From contig CAKSIR010000047.1 in NCBI GenBank assembly GCA_934462775.1, positions 1 through 14,962 on the forward strand: 14,962 bases of DNA, in the 5' to 3' direction. Under the pieces are notes generated by a model. It made no database searches, was not told the origin of the DNA, and saw nothing but the letters and a program-made list of their open reading frames with translations. This DNA comes from an uncultured Ruminiclostridium sp. Its GTDB lineage: Bacteria; Bacillota; Clostridia; Oscillospirales; Ruminococcaceae. The translations under genes and the position numbers were made by a program. Each line of letters starts with the position of its first letter. Position 1 is the first letter of the stretch. Shown here piece by piece: positions 7,948 through 14,877 of the stretch.

Positions 7948-7988
7948 ATATACAAATCAATAATATAACAACTGGGAAAGAAAAAAAG

Positions 7989-8022
7989 AAAGCAGTGCTT
8001 ATCATGCGGTAAGCACTGCTTT
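7989..8022 (-). terminator. Perfect 13-bp hairpin terminator after sfsA
   Basis: AAAGCAGTGCTTA (7989-8001) pairs perfectly with TAAGCACTGCTTT (8010-8022) around an eight-base loop. On the minus strand it begins four bases after the sfsA stop and is followed by a U-rich run (complement of GAAAAAAAG). It is a clear intrinsic terminator for sfsA. Confidence 0.85.
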
Positions 8023-8025
8023 ACT

Positions 8026-8703
8026 TTATAATACAATCCTTATCGGTTTTCCGGCAGTTATGCTGTCCGGCGTTACATTGCAGTTAACGGCAAGGATATT
8101 TACGCCTGACCTTGCAGCTTTTCGCAGAGCGTCCGCAAATTGCTTGTCGGTTGCGTCATTGGGCGTAAAATAGTCCACATCGCTCATCTGTATCACAAAC
8201 AGAATGTACGCCTTGTATCCGTCACCGACCGCCTTTATCAGTTCATTGACGTGCTTTGTCCCACGTTCGGTGGGCGCGTCAGGAAAACGCACGACCCCGT
8301 CCTGTTCAAGGGTCACTCCCTTGACTTCAACGAAAATCCTGTCCGTTTTTGTTTCTATATAAACATCGAAGCGGGAGTTTTCGTAGACCGTTTCAGGCTT
8401 AATAAGCGTTATATCGTTGAAATAGTCATTCAGATATTCAACCGCAACCTTGTTCGGAATCTGGCTGTCCATGTTTATCAAACGGCTGCCTTTGCAGACG
8501 GCAATAAGGTCGTACTTGGTTTTTCTGCTCGGATTATCAGACTTTTCAAGAAAAACCCTTGCACCCTCTGTAAGCAGTTCCCTGCACCGTCCTGTATTTT
8601 TTACATGGCATATTTCGATTTTGCCGTCAATTTCAACATGAGCGATAAACCTGTTGGGGCGGCAGATAAATTTTCCCTCGGTTATGTTTTTATAGCTTGC
8701 CAT
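8026..8703 (-). CDS. sfsA: DNA/RNA nuclease SfsA family protein
   Basis: This 225-residue member of the SfsA family was first named for sugar fermentation stimulation; family members bind DNA and carry a PD-(D/E)xK nuclease fold. The N-terminal OB-like part includes FICRPNRFIAHVEIDGK and HVKNTGRCRELL (33-44). The nuclease core shows SRFDVYIE (Asp113) and FVEVKGVTL (Glu126, Lys128), followed by the family signature FPDAPTERGTKHVNEL (140-155). I chose ATG 8703 because GAAGGA lies eight bases upstream; the in-frame ATG 8733 has no such site and would add ten unrelated residues. It lies 45 bases after the GH25 gene on the same strand, so the two are likely co-transcribed. Confidence 0.93.
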   Translation of the reverse strand: MASYKNITEGKFICRPNRFIAHVEIDGKIEICHVKNTGRCRELLTEGARVFLEKSDNPSRKTKYDLIAVCKGSRLINMDSQIPNKVAVEYLNDYFNDITLIKPETVYENSRFDVYIETKTDRIFVEVKGVTLEQDGVVRFPDAPTERGTKHVNELIKAVGDGYKAYILFVIQMSDVDYFTPNDATDKQFADALRKAARSGVNILAVNCNVTPDSITAGKPIRIVL

Positions 8704-8748
8704 ATCATCATTCCTTCGGGATAATTTTATCATATTTGCACCGCAATG

Positions 8749-9567
8749 TCAAAAAGAAATCTTATTCGATAAATCCGCTCTTATCCAGCCAAAGGAATCC
8801 CCTTTCATAACCTTTCTCCAAACAGTGCCGCCGCTGTTCATATCTCTGCCCCTGAGCGCTGTAAGCACCTCGCCCTTTCTGCACCTTGCAAGACTTGGCG
8901 ATTTGCCGTGGGGCTGAGTATGTATAAAAGCAGATTTAGCCAGTACAACGCGCTCCTTTCCGCAAAGGCATTTCGCCTTGATTTTCTTAGGATAATCCGC
9001 ATAGCAAACATCTCCGTCAACCTTATTTTCAACGCCGTCCACCTCGTCAAGACCCCACTGCCACATAGTCTGACCGAGTTTATGCCTTGTTTCCCTTAAC
9101 GGGTCGTCCGTCCATGAAGCAAGCCATATATCGTATCTTTTCAGCTTGTCCATACACAGATAATTTTTCAGCCATGCAGGATTTGCGTAAATTGCAGGAT
9201 AGAAATTATGCTTTCTTACCGTTTCAAGAAAAACAACGGCAATTTCAGTGCGCAGTTCGTTGGTAAGGCACAGCAGCCGCAAATCCTCAATATCCAAAAA
9301 AACAGGATAAGTCAGCGGATACTCGCCTATTGCCGAAACGGTTTCTTCCGCCTCTATCCTCGCCTCGTCAACGGTTTTTGCCGTCTGATAGCAGTATGCT
9401 CCGACGTCAAGTCCCGCCTTCAGCGCGCCTTTCATGTGTTCGTGAAACCTGCTGTCCGTTTTGCCGAGGTAGCCGGTTCGGATAATAACAAAGTCAATTC
9501 CCGAATTTCTTACCTTTTCAAAATCCACGTTTTGCTGACAGTATGAAATGTCAATTCCTTTTTTCAT
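8749..9567 (-). CDS. GH25 family lysozyme with C-terminal SH3-like domain
   Basis: This 272-residue muramidase is expected to cut the bond between N-acetylmuramic acid and N-acetylglucosamine in peptidoglycan. The GH25 barrel (about 1-195) opens with KKGIDISYCQQNVDFEKVR (Asp6), carries the DIED catalytic motif (Asp92, Glu94) and the late signature TMWQWGLDEVDGVENKVDGD. A short linker with two cysteines (CLCGKE) leads to an SH3-like domain (about 207-270; FIHTQPHGKSPSLARCRKGE, GDSFGWIRADL) for wall binding. There is no signal peptide from ATG 9567, which has AAAGGGC before it; the longer start at 9606 adds no signal peptide either. Phage endolysins share this layout, but no other phage gene is present. 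Export or a lytic release role is uncertain. Confidence 0.9.
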   Translation of the reverse strand: MKKGIDISYCQQNVDFEKVRNSGIDFVIIRTGYLGKTDSRFHEHMKGALKAGLDVGAYCYQTAKTVDEARIEAEETVSAIGEYPLTYPVFLDIEDLRLLCLTNELRTEIAVVFLETVRKHNFYPAIYANPAWLKNYLCMDKLKRYDIWLASWTDDPLRETRHKLGQTMWQWGLDEVDGVENKVDGDVCYADYPKKIKAKCLCGKERVVLAKSAFIHTQPHGKSPSLARCRKGEVLTALRGRDMNSGGTVWRKVMKGDSFGWIRADLSNKISF

Positions 9568-9677
9568 AATTTGCCCTTTCATGTCAAAATTAAGATGCTG
9601 CATCATGTAAATACAATAACACAGTTTTTATGTGCAAAACCATGAAAAATGACCGTTAGATTTCAGCATTTCGCTAC

Positions 9678-9706
9678 TTGAAAAAAAGGCTGCAATACTA
9701 TATAAT
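9678..9706 (+). promoter_or_regulatory. Strong sigma-A promoter of the mannan operon
   Basis: TTGAAA (9678-9683) and a perfect TATAAT (9701-9706) are separated by 17 bases. Transcription would begin near 9713, about 50 bases before the mannanase ATG. Such a strong promoter in front of catabolic genes implies repression when substrate is absent. Confidence 0.8.
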
Positions 9707-9709
9707 GTT

Positions 9710-9731
9710 TTTAGGTTATGTTTTACCTAAA
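9710..9731 (+). promoter_or_regulatory. Palindromic operator candidate at the transcription start
   Basis: TTTAGGT (9710-9716) and ACCTAAA (9725-9731) form a perfect inverted repeat with an eight-base centre. The site covers the predicted start point, immediately after the -10 box, where a bound repressor would block transcription. As RNA it would make only a weak seven-pair stem, so a DNA site is more likely. The matching regulator is not in this window. The half-site does not carry the central CG of LacI-type operators. Confidence 0.5.
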
Positions 9732-9764
9732 TGTTGTTAAAGAAAGTTAAGAAAGGATTATACA

Positions 9765-11066
9765 ATGAAAAAAGCACTATCGCTTCTGCTTGCCACGGCT
9801 ATTGTTCTTTCAATTGCAGGCTGCGGTCAGAGCGTTGCAAACACTGATAATCAGGGCGATACAACCGCTTCCGTTTCAGGAGAAGGCACTGCGGAAGCAC
9901 TGTCAAATCCCGTTGCACTGACTGAGGACGGCGACATTGACATGGAGGTTGCCCTTGCATATCAAACCGACATTGACGTATTGGTTGCAAGCCTTGAGGC
10001 AAAGGAAATCAATCCGACCGATACCGTTTCCGACAACTCCAATGAAAAAACCACCAAGGTTTTCAACTGGCTCAGAGAACAGTGGGGCAAAAAAGTCATC
10101 TTAGGTCAGCAGCAGAACAGCAGCAAGGAATTTGAAGATCAGGTCTATTACTCTGTCGGCGGCGATTTGCCTGCAATCAGGGGCTATGACATGATTTTCT
10201 GCACAGGCGCATACTTAAGCGACGACTACATTGACTCCGCAATCGAATGGCACACAAACAGCAACGGACTTGTTTCGTTCTGCTGGCATTGGAACGTTCC
10301 GCGTGATATTGACGATACCTCAAAGGGCTACGCATTTTATTCGGAGGATATAACCAACTTCAGCTTTGAAAACGCGGTAACGCCCGGCACAAAGGAATAT
10401 GAAGTGGTTATCCACGACATCGACCTTATTGCAACAAAGCTCCAGCGTCTTGAAGCGGCGGGAGTTCCTGTTATCTGGCGTCCTCTCCACGAGGCAAGCG
10501 GCTCCTGGTTCTGGTGGGGACTTACAAAGGAATCCTTTGAAAGCCAGTGCTACCAGAAGCTTTGGTATATCATCTACGACCGTCTTGAAAATTACCACAA
10601 GCTTACCAACCTTATCTGGGCATGGAACGGACAGAGCGACCGCGTAAACGTAAATCCTAACACCTATGACATTGCAGGCACCGACATTTACCCCGATTCC
10701 GAGGATCACAGCTCGCAGATAAGCTACTACAGCAATCTTGAAAAGATTACAGGCGAGGGTAAAATGATTGCCCTTACCGAGTGCGGCTACATTCCCGACG
10801 CCGAAGAGATGTGGAAGGACGGCGCAAATTGGCTTTACTATATGCCGTGGAACGACGGCTTCGTTTTCAAGACCACAGGCAGCGGCGCGGCTGTTGTTGA
10901 CATTGACGGCAACGCAAGCATAAACACCGACCGTATGTCGGAGGAATTCCTCAAAAAACAGTTTGACGACGACACGGTAATTACATGGAGCGATTTGCCT
11001 GACTGGGGAGGAACAGAACGCAATCTGCCTAACAGAATCCTGCTTTGGAAGGCAGGAATGGCTTAA
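9765..11066 (+). CDS. GH26 beta-mannanase, surface lipoprotein
   Basis: This 433-residue endo-beta-1,4-mannanase candidate is anchored outside the cell. The signal peptide MKKALSLLLATAIVLSIAGC ends in a lipobox with lipidated Cys20. A Ser/Thr/Gly/Asp-rich linker runs to about 60 and the GH26 barrel from about 95 to 415. The acid/base glutamate is in WRPLHEASGSWFWWG (Glu243) and the nucleophile in ALTECG (Glu339). GQQQNS (114-119), SFCWHWNVP (171-179) and NLIWAWNG (282-289) are further barrel motifs. No carbohydrate-binding module is visible. It starts at ATG 9765 behind AAAGGA and is the first gene of the operon. It would release oligosaccharides from mannan or glucomannan for uptake. GH26 also contains xylanases, so mannan is the most likely but not proven substrate. 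Confidence 0.92.
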   Translation: MKKALSLLLATAIVLSIAGCGQSVANTDNQGDTTASVSGEGTAEALSNPVALTEDGDIDMEVALAYQTDIDVLVASLEAKEINPTDTVSDNSNEKTTKVFNWLREQWGKKVILGQQQNSSKEFEDQVYYSVGGDLPAIRGYDMIFCTGAYLSDDYIDSAIEWHTNSNGLVSFCWHWNVPRDIDDTSKGYAFYSEDITNFSFENAVTPGTKEYEVVIHDIDLIATKLQRLEAAGVPVIWRPLHEASGSWFWWGLTKESFESQCYQKLWYIIYDRLENYHKLTNLIWAWNGQSDRVNVNPNTYDIAGTDIYPDSEDHSSQISYYSNLEKITGEGKMIALTECGYIPDAEEMWKDGANWLYYMPWNDGFVFKTTGSGAAVVDIDGNASINTDRMSEEFLKKQFDDDTVITWSDLPDWGGTERNLPNRILLWKAGMA

Positions 11067-11133
11067 AATTACAATCGGGTTTGAGTCGACGGAACTGCCG
11101 AAAAAGTTTCATTTTCTCAAACCCGTTGCAATT
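11067..11133 (+). repeat. Long intercistronic stem-loop between mannanase and epimerase genes
   Basis: CGGGTTTGAG (11076-11085) pairs perfectly with CTCAAACCCG (11116-11125). Flanking AATTACAAT and TTGCAATT extend the stem to about 17 pairs with one mismatch and one bulge. The loop is 30 bases. No U-run follows, and the next ribosome site begins a few bases later. It is therefore unlikely to be a simple terminator and may stabilise the upstream mRNA, mark a cleavage point, or be an inserted palindromic repeat. Confidence 0.6.
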
Positions 11134-11147
11134 ATAAAGGAGTTTTT

Positions 11148-12011
11148 ATGATTACACTGAAAAACAAAAATGCGAGCGCTGTAATTAACGAAAAAGGCGC
11201 GGAGCTTAAGTCCTTCATTTCACAGAGCGGCAGGGAAATCATGTGGTGCTCAGACCCGAAATTCTGGGGAAAAAGCTCCCCTGTTCTATTCCCTATGGTC
11301 GGATTTCTCCGCGATGAAAAGACAGTAATCAACGGCAGAGAATACGCTATTTCCAAGCACGGCTTTGCAAGAGATATGGTTTTTGAAGCAATAAAAACCA
11401 GTGACAACAGCGCGACTTTCTCCATTAAGTCCAACGAGGAAACACTAAAGCATTTCCCTTTTGAATTCTACTTTGCCCTCAACTACACTCTTTTCGAGGA
11501 CAGGCTTGAAATTCTCTACGAGGTGAAGAATTTCAGCAAAACGGATATGCCTTTCTGTATCGGCGCTCACCCTGCGATCGCCTGCGAAAACGTGGATAAC
11601 TGCAAGCTTGTGTTCGAGCATAAAGAAACGGTAAACAGTCCTGTTATCAATGCCGAAAACAATCTTTTTGACGGTGTGAACAGAGTAAAACGCCTTGAAA
11701 ACGAGGATACTCTTCCGCTGAACTATGATATGTTCGACAACGACTGCGTTTATTTCGACACAATCAAATCCCGCAGCGTATCCCTCATTGACGGCAGCAA
11801 TAAAGGCGTAAAGGTATCTTGGGAGGATTTCACAAGCCTTGGGGTATGGACTCCTGCAAAGGTGAGAGCGCCGTTTATCTGCATTGAGCCGTGGTGCGGC
11901 TGTAACGACTACGAAAGCGACAACGGCGTTTTTGCCGACAAAAAGGACATTGAAACAGCAAAGCCCAACGAAACAAAATACTACACAATGACTATTGAGG
12001 AAATCATTTGA
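11148..12011 (+). CDS. Aldose 1-epimerase family protein, LacX/GalM-like
   Basis: This 287-residue cytoplasmic mutarotase-fold protein would interconvert alpha and beta anomers of hexoses released by the glycosidases. The beta-sandwich shows PVLFPMVGFLRD (45-56), the conserved SKHGFARD (His71), GAHPAI (His141) and CIEPWCG (Glu247). These correspond to the catalytic histidines and glutamate of the family. The length and the PVLFPMVG motif are closest to LacX-type proteins, whose exact substrate is often unknown. It starts at ATG 11148 behind AAAGGAG, after an intercistronic hairpin and 15 bases before the GH3 gene. This places it in one operon with the mannanase and GH3 enzyme. Confidence 0.88.
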   Translation: MITLKNKNASAVINEKGAELKSFISQSGREIMWCSDPKFWGKSSPVLFPMVGFLRDEKTVINGREYAISKHGFARDMVFEAIKTSDNSATFSIKSNEETLKHFPFEFYFALNYTLFEDRLEILYEVKNFSKTDMPFCIGAHPAIACENVDNCKLVFEHKETVNSPVINAENNLFDGVNRVKRLENEDTLPLNYDMFDNDCVYFDTIKSRSVSLIDGSNKGVKVSWEDFTSLGVWTPAKVRAPFICIEPWCGCNDYESDNGVFADKKDIETAKPNETKYYTMTIEEII

Positions 12012-12026
12012 GGAAAGGAAAAAGCT

Positions 12027-14294
12027 ATGACAAAGACTGAAATAAAAGAGCTTGTAAAGCAGCTTACTCTTGAGGAAAAAGCAAGTCTGCTGGCAGGCGC
12101 AAACGGCTGGCAAACAGTGGCAATACCCAGACTGAACATTCCTGCAATATGGATGTCGGACGGTCCTCACGGGCTGAGAAAGCTTCGTGACGGCAAGGAC
12201 CTTTCAATTGATAATTCTCACAAGGCAACCTGTTTCCCGCCTGCTGTGCTGCTTGCATGCTCATGGGATCCGGCTCTTGCAAAAAAGCAGGGCGCAGCAA
12301 TAGGCGAAGAAGCGCAGGATCAGGATTTGCAGATTGTACTCGGCCCGGGAAACAACACAAAACGTTCCCCACTATGCGGACGTAATTTCGAGTACTTCTC
12401 GGAGGACCCTTACCTTGCAGGTCATGTTGCCGCAGGAATAATCGAGGGAATCCAGAGCAAAGGAATCGGCACTTCCCTGAAGCATTTCGCCGCAAATAAT
12501 CAGGAAACCAAGCGCCTTGCAATCAATGAAATCATTGACGAAAGAGCTTTGCGCGAAATATATCTTTCCGGCTATGAATACGCCGTAAAAAAAGCGAAAC
12601 CTACTACCCTTATGTGCGCGTACAACCGCATCAACGGCGACCATTGCTCCCAGAGTAAATGGCTGCTTACGGACATTTTACGCAAGGAATGGGGCTTCAA
12701 GGGCTTTGTAATGAGCGACTGGGGCGCTGTTGACAACCGCGCGCAGGCGGTGTATGCAGGTCTTGACCTTGAAATGCCAAACTCGTTCGGCGTAAACGAA
12801 AAGGAAATTATCAAGGCAGTAAAAGGCGAAAAGGTTTCGCTGCCCGCAATCGACAAGAAATTCAAAAACAAGCTCACCGAAAAGCAGGTTGACGCCAGTG
12901 TGACAAGAATACTTGAAACCGTGTTTGCTCTTTATGAAAAGCGCACAGGCGCAAAATGCGATTACGAAAAGCATCATAAATTAGCAGGCGACATCGCAAA
13001 GGAATGTATGGTCCTGCTTAAAAATGATAATAATATTCTTCCGCTGAGGAAAAATGCAGACATCGCCATTATCGGCGAAATGGCAAAGCGTCCGCGCTTT
13101 CAGGGCGGCGGTTCTTCCAACGTAAACGCAATGTCGGTTACAACCCCTTTTGACGCAATCGGCGCATACGCAAACGCCGAGTACGCAGAAGGATATTCTC
13201 TCGATGACGACAACGACACAAGCCGAATTGAAAAGGCGGTTGAAGCCGCAAAGAGCAAAGACGCTGCCGTAATCGTCTGCGGACTTCCCGACAGCTTTGA
13301 ATCCGAGGGCTACGACCGTTCGCACCTCTCCATTCCGGAAAGCCACATCAAACTAATCGAAGAAGTCGCAAAGGTTCAACCAAATGTTGTTGTTGTACTT
13401 TGCAACGGTGCGCCTGTTGAAATGCCGTTTGCTGATAAATGCACCGCTATCCTTGAGTCCTACCTCGGCGGCGAAGCAAGCGGAAGCGCCATTGCAGACA
13501 TTTTGTTCGGGGCTGCAAACCCATGCGGAAAGCTCGCCGAAACATTCCCTGAAAAGCTGGAGCACAATCCGTCATACGGTAATTTCGGAAACTACAACGG
13601 CAAGGTTTATTACAGCGAGGGCGTAATGGTGGGATACCGCTGGTACGACACAAGAAAAATCAAACCGCTGTTCCCGTTCGGATACGGACTTTCCTACACC
13701 TCGTTTGAGTACAGCAATCTCCGTATTGAGGACTGCGGCGACTGCAATTTCACAGTTACCTGCAATATAACAAACACAGGAAAGCGGACAGGCAAGGAAA
13801 TAGTTCAGCTTTATGTAAAGAATGCAGCCGCAGCCGTAATGCGACCCGAAAAGGAACTGAAGGGCTTTGTGAAACTCAGCGTTAAGCCCGGCGAAACCAA
13901 ACAGGCTGTTTTCAAGCTGGATAAGCGTTCATTCTCATACTGGAACGCTGAGGAGCATTGCTGGACTGCGGAATTCGGAAAATACGGTATCTGCGTCGGC
14001 GCTTCATCGGCTGATATAAGACTCACCGCCGATGTTGAATGCGGCGATAAGCAAAAGCCTAAGAAAATCACCATTTATGATGATTTATGGGAGCTTAAGG
14101 CTCATCCTAAGGGATACATTCTCGCCGATGAAATCTATAAGCGCCTCGGCATTGAAAAAAGCGACAAGGAGCTTGACAAAACAGAAGCGCTTTCAGGAAT
14201 TGAATGGTGTATGCTCAGAAACATAATTACCATGTTTGGGCTTAAAATGACTCTCTCAGAAATGCAAAATTACCTTGACGAGGTCAACAAATAA
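12027..14294 (+). CDS. GH3 family beta-glycosidase (beta-glucosidase type), cytoplasmic
   Basis: This 755-residue exo-beta-glycosidase would remove terminal sugars from imported oligosaccharides. The N-terminal barrel (about 1-310) has DGPHGLR (45-51), GPGNNTKRSPLCGRNFEYFSE (107-126), SLKHFAANNQE (150-160) and the nucleophile in VMSDWGAV (Asp231). The alpha/beta sandwich domain follows (about 325-545; GGGSSNVN, the DSFESEGYDR region and SYLGGEASGSAIADILFG). An Fn3-like domain (about 575-670; FPFGYGLSYTSFEYS ahead of it) and an unusual helical tail of about 75 residues complete it. There is no signal peptide. The start at 12027 has AGGAAAGGA upstream. Specificity (glucose or mannose) cannot be read from sequence; pairing with a mannanase suggests glucomannan oligosaccharides. 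Confidence 0.94.
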   Translation: MTKTEIKELVKQLTLEEKASLLAGANGWQTVAIPRLNIPAIWMSDGPHGLRKLRDGKDLSIDNSHKATCFPPAVLLACSWDPALAKKQGAAIGEEAQDQDLQIVLGPGNNTKRSPLCGRNFEYFSEDPYLAGHVAAGIIEGIQSKGIGTSLKHFAANNQETKRLAINEIIDERALREIYLSGYEYAVKKAKPTTLMCAYNRINGDHCSQSKWLLTDILRKEWGFKGFVMSDWGAVDNRAQAVYAGLDLEMPNSFGVNEKEIIKAVKGEKVSLPAIDKKFKNKLTEKQVDASVTRILETVFALYEKRTGAKCDYEKHHKLAGDIAKECMVLLKNDNNILPLRKNADIAIIGEMAKRPRFQGGGSSNVNAMSVTTPFDAIGAYANAEYAEGYSLDDDNDTSRIEKAVEAAKSKDAAVIVCGLPDSFESEGYDRSHLSIPESHIKLIEEVAKVQPNVVVVLCNGAPVEMPFADKCTAILESYLGGEASGSAIADILFGAANPCGKLAETFPEKLEHNPSYGNFGNYNGKVYYSEGVMVGYRWYDTRKIKPLFPFGYGLSYTSFEYSNLRIEDCGDCNFTVTCNITNTGKRTGKEIVQLYVKNAAAAVMRPEKELKGFVKLSVKPGETKQAVFKLDKRSFSYWNAEEHCWTAEFGKYGICVGASSADIRLTADVECGDKQKPKKITIYDDLWELKAHPKGYILADEIYKRLGIEKSDKELDKTEALSGIEWCMLRNIITMFGLKMTLSEMQNYLDEVNK

Positions 14295-14839
14295 TGCTTG
14301 AATCTATTGTGCAGTGGGATTTCTCCGTACTGAACTTTATAAAAGAACACCTTAACTGCGGATTTATGGACTTTGCAATGAAATGGACTTCCATACTGGG
14401 CGGAGCCGTTATATGGCTTGTTATCGGGATTGTGTTCATTTTTATTAAAAAGTACCGCAAAGACGGAATAAATCTGATATTCTGCTTCGGAATATGCGTT
14501 CTGCTGATTGAGTGTGCGATTAAGCTGCTTATTATGCGTGAACGTCCATACATCATTGCGGAAATACCCATAATTGTTGCACCTCCCATGGGAACCTCCT
14601 TTCCGTCAGGTCACACCTCGCTGTCATTCGCAGCTGCAAGCGCTCTCATGACTACGGACAAGCGTTTCGGTATCCCTGCGTACATTTTTGCTGCGCTTGT
14701 GGGATTTTCAAGGCTTTATCTTTACGTTCACTTCCCAACAGACATCATTGTGGGAGCGATTTTCGGAACTGTTTTCGGACTTGTTTTCTCGCATTTCTTC
14801 AAAAAATTGCTTAATAAAATACCAATTCTCAATAAATAA
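14294..14839 (+). CDS. PAP2 family membrane phosphatase
   Basis: This is a 181-residue integral membrane phosphatase of the PAP2 superfamily, with about five or six hydrophobic segments. All three signature motifs are present: KLLIMRERP (77-85, Lys77 and Arg84), PSGH (104-107, His107) and SRLYLYVHFPTD (139-150, Arg140, His146, Asp150). Family members remove phosphate from lipid phosphates such as phosphatidic acid or undecaprenyl pyrophosphate. The ATG shares one base with the GH3 stop codon (TAATG), with GAGGT upstream, so its translation is coupled to the glycosidase. Its link to sugar use is not obvious; it may simply ride on the operon. The substrate remains open. Confidence 0.9.
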   Translation: MLESIVQWDFSVLNFIKEHLNCGFMDFAMKWTSILGGAVIWLVIGIVFIFIKKYRKDGINLIFCFGICVLLIECAIKLLIMRERPYIIAEIPIIVAPPMGTSFPSGHTSLSFAAASALMTTDKRFGIPAYIFAALVGFSRLYLYVHFPTDIIVGAIFGTVFGLVFSHFFKKLLNKIPILNK

Positions 14840-14841
14840 GA

Positions 14842-14874
14842 AAATCTGTATCAGCTTTACACTGATACAGATTT
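14842..14874 (+). terminator. Perfect 13-bp hairpin after the PAP2 gene
   Basis: AAATCTGTATCAG (14842-14854) pairs perfectly with CTGATACAGATTT (14862-14874) around a seven-base loop, three bases after the stop codon. The U-run is short (ATTT). It is the natural end of the mannan operon, possibly with help from the second hairpin at 14911. Confidence 0.7.
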
Positions 14875-14877
14875 CAG

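Noticed and set aside
7939..8013. 24-residue plus-strand frame beginning at ATG 7939
   Set aside because: Its start lies inside the only promoter-like site, it runs through the terminator hairpin, and it is Lys/Ile biased by AT-rich DNA.
7754..8025. Search for a riboswitch or RNA gene in the relQ/sfsA spacer
   Set aside because: Apart from the promoters and the sfsA terminator I see only AT-rich DNA, with no conserved RNA fold that I recognise.
8140..8724. 194-residue plus-strand frame opposite sfsA
   Set aside because: It mirrors the sfsA coding frame and has no recognisable domain or ribosome site. SfsA carries its full signature.
8749..9567. GH25 gene as evidence of a prophage
   Set aside because: No holin, tail, capsid, terminase or phage regulator is near it; the neighbours are ordinary chromosomal genes.
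11445..12170. 241-residue minus-strand frame opposite the epimerase and GH3 genes
   Set aside because: It is rich in Cys, Phe and Val without any motif, and lies opposite two well-supported enzymes with complete catalytic residues.
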